Origin: Cacajao melanocephalus
Lineage: Eukaryota; Chordata; Mammalia; Primates; Pitheciidae
DNA length: 64,000 nucleotides
Assembly: GCA_963573385.1 (NCBI GenBank)
Contig: CAUYLG010066111.1
Location: 1 to 64,000 of the forward strand
Direction: 5' to 3'
Positions within the stretch are counted from its first letter, which is position 1. Every line of letters starts with the position of its first letter. Positions 26,351 through 37,860 of the stretch are shown here, in pieces. A model generated the notes under the pieces. It was not told where the DNA came from, searched no databases, and worked only from the letters and a program-made list of their open reading frames with translations. A program made the position numbers and the translations under genes.

Positions 26351-26679
26351 TTAGTAAATCTTTGGGAAGTCTTTTGAAGATGTAGCAAGAAACTGAGGGT
26401 GGCCTTCAGGAAGAGCCAAAAGCAACTGCCAACGATGCTGCCAACAGCCACTGAGTGAACCTGGAAGTGGAGCCTTCCTTAGACAAATCTTCCAACGAGA
26501 CAGCAGATTCTGAACACGTTGGTTGTAGCTCTGTGAGTGCTCATCAAGCAGAGAATATAGCTAAGAAATGCACAGGTTCCTGAGCAGAGAAACTGTCTTG
26601 TATCAAGTCACTAAGTTTTGAGATAATTTTTAATGCAGCAATAGACATTGAGTACTATGTTCCCCAGCACCTACCACTA
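26351..26679. other. Unique intron sequence
   Basis: Nothing recognised. Confidence 0.35.
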
Positions 26680-26815
26680 CCACAGTGCTCACTTATTAAT
26701 TACTTATTTGGTGGCTATCTTGACAATCTGAGCTTCATGAGATCAGGAGCCTTGTTTAGGGTTTTTGTCTCTCAGCTACTAATTCACTGCCTGGGATATC
26801 ATAGCTATGTAACAA
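26680..26815 (+). repeat. L2 LINE 3' fragment
   Basis: 'tgagcttcatgagatcaggagccttg' and 'ttcactgcctgggatatcatag' fit the L2 end. Confidence 0.5.
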
Positions 26816-26990
26816 TTAGTCATATTATGTAATACATAATTAGCCCATTATTACATAAATCTGATTATATATTATTGAATAGTCTTGATTACAACCATTA
26901 TGTAACAATTATATAACATGTTTTATATACTGGATGTTTATATACTAATATATAAATATAAAATTATATATAATACATAAAAAATAATGA
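26816..26990. repeat. AT-rich low-complexity stretch
   Basis: Over 80% A/T with repeated 'tatgtaa', 'atacataa' and 'tatataa' words, including near-palindromes such as TTATGTAATACATAA. Confidence 0.7.
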
Positions 26991-28083
26991 AGGGTTGTAT
27001 ACCTGTAACTGTTTTAAGAATAGATTCTCCAGATTTGTACTGTTGTCCATTTTGGAGGTTTAGTTACTCCTACCACGGCTGATTTCAAGCTACCCAGATG
27101 ATTTCACTCCAAAATCACTTAGTTGGAAACAGAGACACCAGTTGGCCATTGTGAGCCAGTGAAAATGGGCTCTGGGCCATGTATTCTACTTTAGGAGTCA
27201 AGGAAAAGAGTAAAAAGGCATTTTGTCAACAAATCCCTTTGTAGTCTAATATTTAAGGTATCATTAATGAGAAACATTAGCATGGGCTACATAGCAAAGA
27301 TGGAATGGAATTCATTCCTTCATTTCCTCCTTAGCTTTGCCCTGATCAGCTTGGGATCCCAAGTGTCCTTGCAATGTGGAGCCTAAACAGGGACCACATT
27401 CTTCCCCAGCCTGGCTGCACCTGACACCTGGCCTATAAATATTGCAGCAGATTGGTGAAAACACTATCTGAAGCGGAACGAGTTGTTGTCTGTCTGGAGT
27501 TTGATTTAACCACTCTGGCCACATAACACTGGGAATAGGTAGTCCATAAATCCAGCAGGAACCGCTTACACATCCTCATAAAATGTGCCTTATTCCCACT
27601 GCAGAGGTCGAGTGGTGTTCTTCCATCTTCCCAGGCAGGAGAGTGAGCTTGGTTTGACTACTGTTTGTCTTTAGGCCTCTTTTCACTTTGCCTCTCGATA
27701 CGAACGTGAACACTCACGTTCTTGGCTGTCACCTGCTGGTTTTTTTTTTTTTCCCTTTCCTGGCTGGGGCCTGGTGGGCAAGGAGAAGGCAGCACTCATT
27801 TCCCCAGATTTACTGGCTGCGACAAAGCTGGCAGGGGTGGAGGAGCAGCAGGGGAAATAAACACTGTCTCTTAGACATATGCGGCTGGAATCACCTAAAT
27901 GATAGATTTGAGGTTGAGGGACACCAAAATCAAATAAAACATTTCCAGGCAATGTGTGCATCTTCTGCTGCTCCTGATGAGTTACAGTAAATAAACTGCC
28001 AATGGCATTCCTAGAATGCCTGGAAAAGGCATCTCCCGTAGGCTCAAGGTGGCAAATACTTGACATTCAGTGCGAGTCCACTG
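26991..28083. other. Unique intron sequence
   Basis: No repeat recognised apart from a T run at about 27739-27752. A minus frame at 27683-28066 and plus frame at 27688-27990 overlap it. Neither resembles a known protein. Confidence 0.4.
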
Positions 28084-28960
28084 AAACATTTATTTAGTGT
28101 CTACTAGGCTCAAGTAACTGCTGGGATGTGATGAATGACACAGAGCCTACTTTTGGTGCATTTCTCGTCCAGAGAAATGAACAAAAAGCAAGTCTGTAAG
28201 GTCAGATGAGATGAGTGTTATCAGAATGGTCTTGTTACCAATTAAAGTCTCCAAGTGAAGGGGATCAGAACGTGGGGTGCTCAGGAAAGCTCTATGAAGC
28301 TTATTTAATTCATCAAACATTGATTGAGCACTTACTGTGTACTAGGTATTGTGCTGGATGATGTGAATAACAGGAATCAGGAATCAAGTCCCGTGGGACA
28401 GACCAACACCCAGGTGATCTCAGCACAATGAGATGGGGGTAAGCATAGAGTTCTGTGGAATTACAAAGGAGAGGCCAGTTTACCTAGATATTATAGGTGG
28501 AGAGGTGGAGGCTGGAAGAGATTAAGGAGCACTTCCTGCAGAAGAGAATATCCTACCATAGAATTAGAGATGGGGTCTTGGACTGAAAGTCAAATTCTAT
28601 GAAAGAAGGTGGGAAACTTTTAATCCTAAAACTCTGTGAAATGTAGTCATTGAATAGGAAAGGAAAGCTGATTCTGGTTCTGTTCTGGATACGAAAGGGA
28701 CAAGAAAAAGCACGCTCTTGACCTTCAAGGAAGTCACAGCTTGGGTGAAGATAAAAGATACATAAGTAGCTCCCCAGGCAGCAAGGAGCTTGTGCTAACT
28801 TGGTTGCGTACTCACTGGGAGTGCTTTGGTGGCTTTTCAGTGGCTTCAGGTTAATGTAAGACTAGCTGGGCTTTGAAGGAAGGGTGTGAGGGGAGAGAAT
28901 TCGGAGAAGAAAGATGAGCCTGGGAATTAGAGTGGAGGCATCAGGATGAGACAGGGCCAC
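28084..28960 (-). repeat. Cluster of reverse L2 fragments
   Basis: Three successive starts of the reversed L2 end are seen: near 28084 ('aaacatttatttagtgtctac'), near 28310 ('catcaaacattgattgagcacttactgtgtactagg') and, weaker, near 28660-28960 ('tctggatacgaaagggacaag', 'aaggaagtcacagcttggg'). Confidence 0.65.
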
Positions 28961-29286
28961 CAGCATGCCTGGCATCGACGTTTGTGGGGTGGAGAGACGC
29001 AAGATCTTGAAAGTATCTTAGAGGCCTTCCAGTCCTGCCCTGCCTTCAAGGAACTCAGTGTGAGAGGAAACGGGGAATCCCAAGAGCACGTGGCTGGTTA
29101 GGAACCGAACTGAACAGGCTAATCTGTTAGATTCAGACAAGGAAGATCTAACTTTGAAGTAAAATAAAATGTGATTAAGATGTTCTTTCTCTATGGTTTC
29201 TATTATTTTCACAGTCTACTGTTTGCTATATTAGCTTTTGTTTTCTCAACTTTTTACAGCAGGTGCCTAAGACACAGAGTCAGAGG

Positions 29287-29480
29287 CAGTGCTTCTTGAA
29301 AGTGCTTGTGCCAGCATCTCCCGGTGGGTGCACTAAAACACAGACTGACAGCCCACCTGTGGCATTTGTGGTTCAGAAGGTCCAGCGCAGGGCCAGAGCA
29401 TTTACATTTCTTACACGTTTCTTGGATATGCTGATGTCATCAATCTAGGGACACACTTTGGTTAGCATTGTTCTGAATGG
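29287..29480 (+). mobile_element. MER5-like hAT element
   Basis: Starts 'cagtgcttcttgaaag' and continues 'aacacagactgacagccc', 'tgtggttcagaaggtccag', 'agagcatttacatttc', 'ggacacactttgg', matching MER5A/B order over about 190 bp. Confidence 0.85.
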
Positions 29481-29959
29481 ACGTATGACTAAACGCAGGT
29501 CAAGATGTACCCTCATAGGTTTTACTTTAAAATTCACGCATTCATGATGCAATTTAAGTGAAAAACGAAAATCGTGGTTTTCCAAAAGTTCTCTGACTGT
29601 GAAACTTCCTTTTTTATCTCCCTTTCTAGAAAAAGGAGACTCTCTCTAAGACACCAAACAGCACCACGGTTGCATCTCTCACCTGCTTTCAATCTTGTTA
29701 TGTATGTCTCTCCCTGGATGGTCTCCTTCATCCTCTGTGGGCCAATATGAGAATTTATCTTCCCTACAACCTGGCCCTTCTTCCCGGAGGAATCATCTCC
29801 AGCAGGCCCCTGGCAGTGTCTGCAGCAATTCCCTTGCTCTTACCTCAAACAACTGCTCATCCAGGGCTCTTGATCTTGCCTCCCCATCCTCTCCAGTCCG
29901 TCCTCTTTTCTCCATCACCCCTGTGCACAGATAACCTCAAGCCGTCATCTCTTCTTCCT

Positions 29960-31100
29960 TGACTTATGCAACAGCTTCCAGATTGGTCCCACTGCTTCCT
30001 TCTATGCCCCTCTCCACCCCAAAGCCAGCCAGAGAGAGCTGCCCAGCTACCATCTGACCAAGGACTCTCCTTAAAACCCTTCAGCGGCTACAGGATAATG
30101 CCTGACTTTTTCATGCTTGAGTTAATGACTCTGCCTAGCAATTTTCCCTTCACATATCTGGTCCCTGTGATTATGCTGAAAGACAAACTCTTGCTGGCCT
30201 CACCTCTTCATTCTCCTCACTCTCTGTTATAGTCTGTAAAGCTGGGCTGTTTGTAATTTGTACCGTCTCGGGCTTTCTCACACATTGATATGTCTGCACC
30301 TTGACTCCTGCTGCACCCTGTGTCCTCCCTGCATATTCCTGACCCCTGCCTTGCTCTGAATGGAAAGACCACCTAAACAGGCTATGTGTGAGCAACAAGG
30401 CTGCTTATTCACCCGGGTGCAGGTGGGCTGAGTCCAAAAAGAGTCAGCAGAGGGCGGTGCGATAGGAGTTGGTTTTATAGGTTTGGGGTAGGCGGTGGAA
30501 AGTTACAGAAGTTACAGTTCAGGGCAGTTTTTGCAAGCTGGCTGGGGGAGGGTGGTGCCGGGGAGGGGGTGTCACAAGGTCCACAGAGGGGTGGGGACAC
30601 AGGGGGCGTCACAAGGTCCAGCCAGTGTCACAAGCTTGGCTTATTAGTTAAGGTAGAACAACGGTGGGATATCACAAGGTCAGTTAATCAGGCCACAGGG
30701 TCCCAGTGTCACAAGGTTGACTCAGACTTTCTGGCTCTGGGAGTCCATCTGGAGGTGTAAGTGTGGGTCACAGGGGTCACCATGGTATACTCCATGGTGT
30801 AGCCTGTTCAACGTACCTTGCAGAAACGATCACTTATCCTTTGAAACCTTGCTCGAATGTGCCTCTATCATGAAGCTTTGTCTTCCCAGAGTCACTCCTT
30901 CCTCCTCTGTATTAGCCCTAGCTGTATATCATGGTGAGAGTTTGTCTCCTTGTTGAGTTAATGACACTGCATTGCAATGTTCCCTTCACATGTCTGTCCC
31001 TGTGATTATGCTGTGAGATGCTCAATGTCAGATTCATGTATCCAGCACAGTGGAAGTGAGCTCTAAATGTCACCAGGCTTTCAGATCTAGAAACTCTTGT
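29960..31100 (+). repeat. L2 LINE split by an ERV1 LTR
   Basis: Left part 29960-30339 has 'cagcttccagattggtcccactgcttcc' and 'ccttaaaacccttcagcggctacaggataa'. Right part 30811-31100 has 'cacttatcctttgaaaccttgctcgaatgtgcc' and 'atgtatccagcacagtgg'. Both follow L2 order. The LTR at 30340-30810 lies between. A 67-bp segment occurs in both halves (see findings). Confidence 0.6.
30340..30810 (-). repeat. ERV1 solo LTR, LTR7 (HERV-H)-like
   Basis: On the minus strand it reads 'cccctgtgacc' then 'acacctccagatgg' near the 5' end, several 'cttgtgac' units (five TCACAAGGT-like copies in window sense at 30572-30718), a TATA box TATAAAAC at 30473-30480, 'ggactcagcccacctgcaccc', an AATAAG signal and 'gttgctcacacatagcctgttt'. 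This is LTR7-like order. No internal retroviral sequence is attached. The LTR has the same orientation as the cadherin gene. Family assignment is by recall. Boundaries are approximate and no clean target duplication was seen. Confidence 0.7.
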
Positions 31101-31104
31101 ATCT

Positions 31105-31797
31105 TCTGTGGCAGACAGAATAGTATCCCTCAAAGATGGCCATGTTCTATTTCCTGGAACTTGTGACTATTTTACCTTAGGTGGCATAAGAGGCTTTGTT
31201 AAGGATCTTGAAATGGGGAGACTACCCTGGAAAACTGAATGGGCCCAATGTGATCACAAGAGTCCTCATGAGAGGGAGGCAGAAACAGTGTCAGGAGAGT
31301 AGATGGATGATGGAAGCAGAGAAGAGGGTGTCGGGGGAGAAAGAAAGGGGGGGAGGGAGGGGAGGGGGGCAAGGGGGAGAAGTGGGGGAGAAGAGGAGGG
31401 AGACAAAGTGGGAAAGGGATAGGGAGACAAACAGGTAAGGGGAGAGGGAGAGGAAGAGACAAGGACGGAGCAGGGAGAGGAGGAGAGAGGGAAGGGGAGG
31501 GGAGATGGGGAGGGGGGAGACGGGGATGGGGAGAGACACTACACTGCTGGCCGTAAGACAGAGGAAAAGGCCATGAGCCAAGGAATGCCAGTGGTCTCTG
31601 GAAGACGGAAAAAGCAAGAAAATGGATTCTCCCCTGGGGCCTTCACAAAAAATCCAGACCTGCTGACACCTCCATTTTAGCCCAGTGAGACTCATTCCGG
31701 ACCTCTGACCTCTAGTCCTGCAGGATAATATATTCTGCTGCTGTCTGCCACCGATTTTGTGGTCATTTGTTACGGAAGCCACAGGAAATGAACACAC
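31105..31797 (+). repeat. MLT1-type LTR with internal purine tract
   Basis: Left part 'tggcagacagaatagtatccctcaaagatggcc', 'aaggatcttgaaatggggag' and right part 'ggccatgagccaaggaatgcc', 'tgcaggataatatattctgctg', 'ttgttacggaagccacaggaaatgaac' match an MLT1 LTR. A purine tract expands the middle. Confidence 0.85.
31311..31537 (+). repeat. (GGGA)n/(GA)n polypurine tract
   Basis: About 227 bp almost only G and A on the plus strand, rich in GGGG and GAGG runs, with a few T and C breaks. It sits within the MLT1 LTR. Confidence 0.95.
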
Positions 31798-34619
31798 CTC
31801 TGGAGGGTGACCGCTGAGCTTCCTGGAAGGCTGAGAAGCCCAGCAGCCTCCTGGCTCCAGGTGGTGGGTGGCCTCACCAGCTGCGCCTCATTCCACGCCC
31901 AGCTGCCAGCTTCACAGGGGGCCCGCCTTCCCAGGATAGCATCCTCTGTCATTTCTCTGGAAAATATTTCCATTTCAATCCTTTGAAGTGTGATGTCAAC
32001 CAGACCTTTTCCTGCAAAACTGTCTAGTAGGAAGATGAATGTCCTCCCACCTACAAAGTGGTAAATATCAGATACCGGAGAAGCTTCTCTTCGGCGCATA
32101 TGATTTCCAACGTGTCAGTCACTTTCTAAGTATTTATTACAGCACTTGGCGAGGGCAAGGATTCTGTCTCTGACTTATTCCTGCCACATCCCTAGTGCCT
32201 TGCCCCCTGAGACATGGAGGTCCCAAGACACTGCCTGTATGTGGTCATTGGGTTTTAGTCTTTGGAAACAAGTTGAACTTACTCTAAATCACTAGGGGAA
32301 AAAATCATACAAACTAGTTCACCATCAGGCACTCTCAGTAAATGTTCAATGAATTAATAAATCAAGAAATGGTTATGTTGATCACCACACAGCAAACTTA
32401 GCCTCAGGGTTGCTATTACGGGCTGCAGCTGTTACAGGTCCAAAGGCAGGCATGGGCAACATCAGACAGGCTGAATCCGTCTCTAGAAAGCCTGGTTTTG
32501 CAGGGCATGGCAGGGTGATGAGGCTTTGGCTGCCCAAGTGTGTGCAGGGAAGATCCTTCTTCGGAGAGTAGCTTATGCAGAGGGAGGTTTTGGGTGCTCT
32601 GGAGCTGATGGATTGGGCTCTTTTCTACCTGGAGGCAGTTGCCCCATTGGCTGGTCCCAGCCCCAGGGTCAGTCCTAGGCCAGCCACACATCTCCAGGTG
32701 CATGGGATGGAAAAAAGGACATTATGGTAGGACAATCGGATCCTCAAGTGGTGAAGTTTGGATGGAAATGACCTTTCAAGAAAAAGAGGGACAAGAGAAT
32801 GTTGCTCAGATAAATCTCAACAAAGCCAGCTGGGGGCTGTCTCCAATGACCCTGGGGGGCCGTATTTGCCACAGTGTTAAATTGGGAAACTGCTATTCCT
32901 GTCATTCGCTGAGCACTCTCCAAAAGCAAATAGCCTTCCTTGGGTTTCAATTTATTACCATCTAAAATGTCATTCTCTGTATGGGTAATAAAAGATAATA
33001 CGTTTTATGGTGGCTCCGTATGTTAAGATTTTACAAAATCTGTTATTAAATGATCTGCGTAGAATCTAAATGAATCTTACCACGTTACATGAAATAGCAA
33101 GGTGTTTCTTTTTCTTTTTTTTCTCCAAATCAAGCACAGTTAGAAGGGCGGCACTCTCTCTATATTTTCTAATCACACAGGGGAAGGTAATGCTTTTAAG
33201 GTCAGGCTAAAAATTGCGTTCTGCTGTGTAACCAGCTCCACAAAGTTACATACTGGTCAAAACGTCCAGAAAATTCAATTACTGACTCCCAATGACAGAG
33301 GCACAGGAGCCCACGGAGGGTTGGAGGATGTTTCTATAATTAGATTTTAAACGCCTATAACTTGCAGCCATTCCGGCTTTATGACCTTTGCCTGACGTCA
33401 GTCCTCTGCATGTTAATGGTCCCTGCCCACTAATTTCAGACATTTAATCAGCACCACATCCTTCCCTTAGAAAGCTGCAATCAAAGTTGTCTTCACTGAG
33501 CCTGATTTGTCCTCCAATCCCTAGAACCTGTTCCCATTCAGATGTGATCTGCTAATCAAATTTTGCCACGCAGGGTTACTTTTAATCAGCATTATCCGTG
33601 GTCTCTTAAGTGAAATGCATTTTTATGCGAAGCTGACTTTGGTTTAGAGTTCTATGGCTGGCCCTGATTCCAGGTAGCTTTAGAAACAAAAGAATCCGAC
33701 TAAGAGAGCAATAAATCAGTAAATGACACCCACCCACTCTAGCCACGGACAGGAAAGCAATTCGAGACATGGCCTTTCTGCTGTCATTGGGTTATACTTT
33801 TTGAAAATAAATTGAACTAATTCTAAATCATCCAAGGGAAAAAAATCACACAAGATGGATTCCAATTACACCTCAGCTGTTGTCCAAAAGTGAATTCGTA
33901 GACTAGGGAGAAAAGGCAGTGAGAATAACCCGGCTATGGATTATTCTGGAAGGCTCCCCCGGTGATTTCATGCCTGGTACAGTCAGCTTCTGTGACACCC
34001 CTTTCTTCGGCATTATTTGCACAAGATGCCTAACGGACTGCCCTGACCTGTTCTCACGAGGCATCGCTTTTCTGATCTGGCGCCCATCATTCATTTTGTT
34101 CTTGAAATTGTATTGCCTCTGCTGACAAGGGCTAAGCCTATTAACAGCCTGGAACGTTAGCAGAGCAAGGAACAAGAAGTCAAATGTTACGACTTAACAT
34201 TTGGTCTCGCCCTTCTCAGCTCAGCCTTCCAGACAGACAGGATGTTGATAAAGACAAGTGTGTTTTTTCTTCGCAAATAATAAGACCCATAAACATGCCC
34301 TTGGAGGGCTCCTTTTCATTTATTTAAAAAAATAACAATAAACTGGAAACAATAAAATCTCTGCCTTTCCTCTGCCCCTCCCCAGAGCCCTTTTCAAAGT
34401 GGCAGGGAATTGGACTCACTTGCCCTCTCTCTGGGAAGTAATCCCAGTGCCTCAGCGCTTTGTCCCTGTGTGAGGAAAAACCTCAGCCGTGGGTGCCAAC
34501 ACACCTCTGTGCATCATGCTCCCTCATGGCTCTGGCCTCAAGTTGCAGACCTTCCTGCTCCAGTCCACAAGGAGTCATCGCTTGCCGGTTCACCTGGGCT
34601 CCACTCGGACACGCTGCCA
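31798..34619. other. Repeat-poor intron, 2.8 kb
   Basis: This is the longest stretch with few recognisable repeats. A weak L2-like piece may lie at 32110-32210. Two similar 72-bp segments lie at 32243-32313 and 33782-33854. A cluster of transcription-factor-like words occurs at 33360-33700. A 23-bp palindrome sits at 34181-34203. No exon or reading frame of note. Confidence 0.5.
33397..33404. promoter_or_regulatory. CRE-like palindrome TGACGTCA
   Basis: A perfect TGACGTCA (CREB/ATF site) lies in 'tatgacctttgcctgacgtcagtcc', next to a nuclear-receptor half-site-like TGACCTTTG. Binding is not shown. The position is approximate to one or two bases. Confidence 0.4.
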
Positions 34620-34855
34620 TTATAATAATCATGACTATGTGCACTGAGCCCTTACTACATGTTGGAAATGGTATTCAACCCTCGTGGTGGGTTACCTTAG
34701 CTGGTCTTCATGATATCCCCGCGAAGTTGCTATGGTGGCTGTGCTCATTGTGCAGGTGAGGATTCTTTTGTCCCGGGACACATAGCCCCTATGTGGTGGC
34801 ACTGGGATAGGAACCCATCCTCTTGGGTCTGTAGCCCATACCCTCAACTGCTATG
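34620..34855 (-). repeat. MIR SINE, reverse
   Basis: 'tgagcccttactacatgttggaaatgg', 'attgtgcaggtgaggattc', 'tgggataggaacccatcctcttgggtctgtagccc' follow the reversed MIR. Confidence 0.75.
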
Positions 34856-35677
34856 CCCTGGAGCATACACAATACTACTCTTCACCTACCCAGTAGCCAA
34901 CTCCCCTAATGGTACTAGTCCAAAGATTCCACCTGGGAGCCCATTTCCCAGCTCTTCCACTAGCCCTGTAGAGGTTGGGCTTGGGAGAATGATAATTTGT
35001 TTTTTTGGTAGGTTGCCACTCATGGCAGCCTTCAAGCAATCTCCACCAAGTCTGCAAGGGTCAGCCTTCTTGGAGACCCTGCTTATTCCTCAGCATTGGT
35101 TCCACCCACCTCTGTAGACTCTGACAGCTTCAATGACCACCTGTCTCCTAATTCCCAGATCTACACTTCTAACTGCTAGTTTGACATTTCCAGCTGAATG
35201 TGTCAAGAGCACTGCAAACACAGCATGGCCCAAAGAAAGCTCAGCAGCTCCTCCAACCAAACACAGTCCTGGTAGATGTCTGGTCACCCCATGCCCAGGC
35301 ATCCAAACTAGGGGCCCCTCATGTCGAGCCTCCTCTCCCACCCCCACTGCACACAGTCTGGCTGATTCCCTTCTGGAAAAGGACTCTCACATGTCTCCAT
35401 CCTCCTTATCCCCAATGCCCTTGCCTTAGTTGGGTTACCATCGTGTCTCACTTTGCCAGATCCTGAGATGAGGAGAATATAAATTGGAGTGACCTGGGAA
35501 GTGGTTATAGAGGAGTGCAGGAAGGTGGAAAGAGGTCCCAGGTTACCAGCATCATGCTGTCGAGGAAGGGAAGGCCACCCATGCCAGCTTAGTATATGGC
35601 ACACAGGAAGCAACCAGAGACCAGTGCGAGAGTTCTCAGGCTGACCTCCCATACCAAAGTCCTGGCTTCAGGGCATC
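34856..35677. other. Unique intron sequence
   Basis: C-rich, without recognised repeats. Overlapping frames of 85-135 codons occur on both strands in the C-rich sequence and look like composition effects. Confidence 0.4.
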
Positions 35678-36076
35678 TGATATAGTTTGGATATTTGTCC
35701 CTACCAAATCTCATGCTGAATTGCAGTCCCTGGTATTGGAGGTGGGGCCTGCTGGGAGGTGTCTGGATCCTGGAGTGGAGCTTTCATGGCTTGATGCCAC
35801 CTGGGTGATAGAGGGTGAGTTCTCACAAGACTCAGTTGTTTCAATTTGGCACCTCCCAGAACCTCTTGCTCCTGTTTTCGCCATGAGACATGCCCACTCT
35901 CGCTTTGCCCTCCGCCATGATTGTAAGCTTTCTGAGGCCTCATCAGAAGCAGAGCGGATGCCCAGCACCATGCTTCCTGTACAGCCTGCAGAACCATGGG
36001 CAAATTAAACCTGTTTTCTTTATAAATGATCCAGTCTCAGGTATTTCTTTGTAGTAACGCAAGAATAGCCTAATAT
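35678..36076 (+). repeat. MST-type solo LTR (ERVL-MaLR)
   Basis: Starts 'tgatatagtttggatatttgtcc' and ends near 'gcaagaatagcctaata'. Internal landmarks 'gtgagttctcacaagactc', 'ccgccatgattgtaagctttctgaggcc' and 'tacagcctgcagaaccatggg' are present. Uninterrupted, about 400 bp. Confidence 0.92.
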
Positions 36077-36214
36077 GGTGTCTCATACGACTACATCCTA
36101 CCGAAGCCCCTGGATGCTCTCGAGGGATCAGGTGGATGGTCCATTCACTTTTGCATTTCTTTGCAGATGCCGGTCCCTTTGCCAAGAATGCAATTCTCTA
36201 CATTCAGATGCAGC

Positions 36215-36425
36215 CAAGTCCTGCTGCTCTTAAATGACTGCCTCAGGTGTCACTTTCTCTTTGAAGCCTTTACTGAAATTTCCAGGGTAGAAAGATTGCA
36301 GAGGTCTTTACACAGTTCCCTTGTAGCACATATCACATCGTGTCCCAATAAACTATAGATAGGTTCTCTGTCCTTCCACTCTGCTACGAGGTGCCTGGAC
36401 ACAGAAGCCGTGCTTTAACTATTTG
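36215..36425 (+). repeat. L2 LINE 3' fragment
   Basis: 'tgcctcaggtgtcactttctctttgaagcc' and 'agcacatatcacatcgtg' follow L2 order. Confidence 0.6.
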
Positions 36426-36505
36426 CTTCTGCTTGCTTATGGCATAGTGAAAACAGCACGGACTTTAAAGCCAAAATAAGGAGACCAATCTCAGATCTGC
36501 TTTTA

Positions 36506-36786
36506 TTTTTTTATTTTTGTTTATTGATTGATTGATTGAGACGGAGTCTTGCTCTGTCATCCAGGCTGAAGTGCAGTGGTGCAATCTCAGCTCACGGCAC
36601 CTACCTTTCCCTCTGGGCTATAGTGAGTGATCCTCCTGACTCAGCCTCCCCAGAAGCTGGGATTATAGGCGCGTGCCACCACACCCAGCTAATCCAGGCT
36701 GGTCCCAACATTTTGACCTCAGGTGATCTGGTCACCTTGGCCTCCCCAAGTACTGGGATTACAGGCATGAGCCACTGTTCCCGGCC
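36506..36786 (-). mobile_element. Alu SINE with internal deletion, reverse
   Basis: Reverse Alu whose tail includes (ATTG)n ('ttgattgattgattgag'). About 45 bp are missing after 'acacccagctaat', where the 'ttttgtatttttagtagag' block and following bases should be. The target copy lies at 36489-36505 on the left. Confidence 0.93.
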
Positions 36787-36796
36787 TTAGCTCTGC

Positions 36797-37096
<300 letters not shown>

Positions 37097-37409
37097 CTCA
37101 GCTCTGCTTTTAAAGAGCTGCGTGATCATGGACAAATCAGACTCTGTGATGCCCACATGCCCTGGTTCTGCAAAATAAAGCAATCTCATCTTTTCTCCAT
37201 CACTGTTGTGAGGATAAAATGGGATAATCCCCATACGTTGCTGATCATGTGACCTGGTGCACAGAATAAAACCAGCAAGTGGAAGTTATTACAGTCAAAA
37301 ACCACAGAATAGATGCTCAATAAATCCTGGACAGAGATATGCGCTTTTAAAATCAAAGCAACCAAGAGTGGTAGCTCCTCAAAGTGAAATGAGTGTTATC
37401 TCCGTGGGC

Positions 37410-37860
37410 TAGTGTGTGTTGAATGGTGGTCACCCAAAATATATGCCCAACTCCTAACACCCAGTACCTGTGAATGTGACCTTATTTGGAAAAATGGATC
37501 TCTGCAAATATAATTAAATTAAAGGTCTGGAGATGAGATCATTTTGGATTAGCTGGGTGTGTCCTAAATCTACAAGTGTACTTAAAGAGACTGAAGAAGT
37601 GAAGATGGAGACACAGGGAGAAAGGCCCTGGAAGGTAGAAGCAGAGGCTGGAGTTTGCAGCTGGAAACCAAGGAACTGGGACCTCCAGATGCTGGCAGAA
37701 GTGGGAAGGATCTTCCCTGAGGCCATCAGAGAGACAAAGACCCTACCAATGCTTTGATTTTGGACTTCAGGCCTCTAGGACTGTAAATAAACTGAATAAA
37801 TTTCAGCTGTTGTTTGCCCTCTGGTTGGTGGTGATTTGTTTCAGGAGACCTGGGAAATGA
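37410..37860 (+). repeat. MLT1-type LTR
   Basis: 'ttgaatggtggtcacccaaaatatatgcccaactcctaac', 'gaatgtgaccttatttggaaa', 'gattttggacttcaggcctctaggactgtaaata' and 'cctgggaaatgaatgtg' match an MLT1 LTR end to end. Confidence 0.85.

Noticed and set aside
27683..28066. Minus 127-codon frame with a lysine run
   Set aside because: The lysine run is the antisense of a T run. No family similarity.
30340..30810. Possible provirus around the LTR7-like element
   Set aside because: No gag, pol or env-like sequence adjoins it. L2 sequence continues on both sides, so it is a solo LTR.
31291..31797. 168-codon minus frame rich in Ser/Pro/Leu
   Set aside because: Produced by the antisense of the polypurine tract in an MLT1 LTR.
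34460..35652. Overlapping frames on both strands in C-rich DNA, considered as an exon
   Set aside because: Several frames are open at once on both strands, which reflects composition. No splice-site pair or domain supports an exon.
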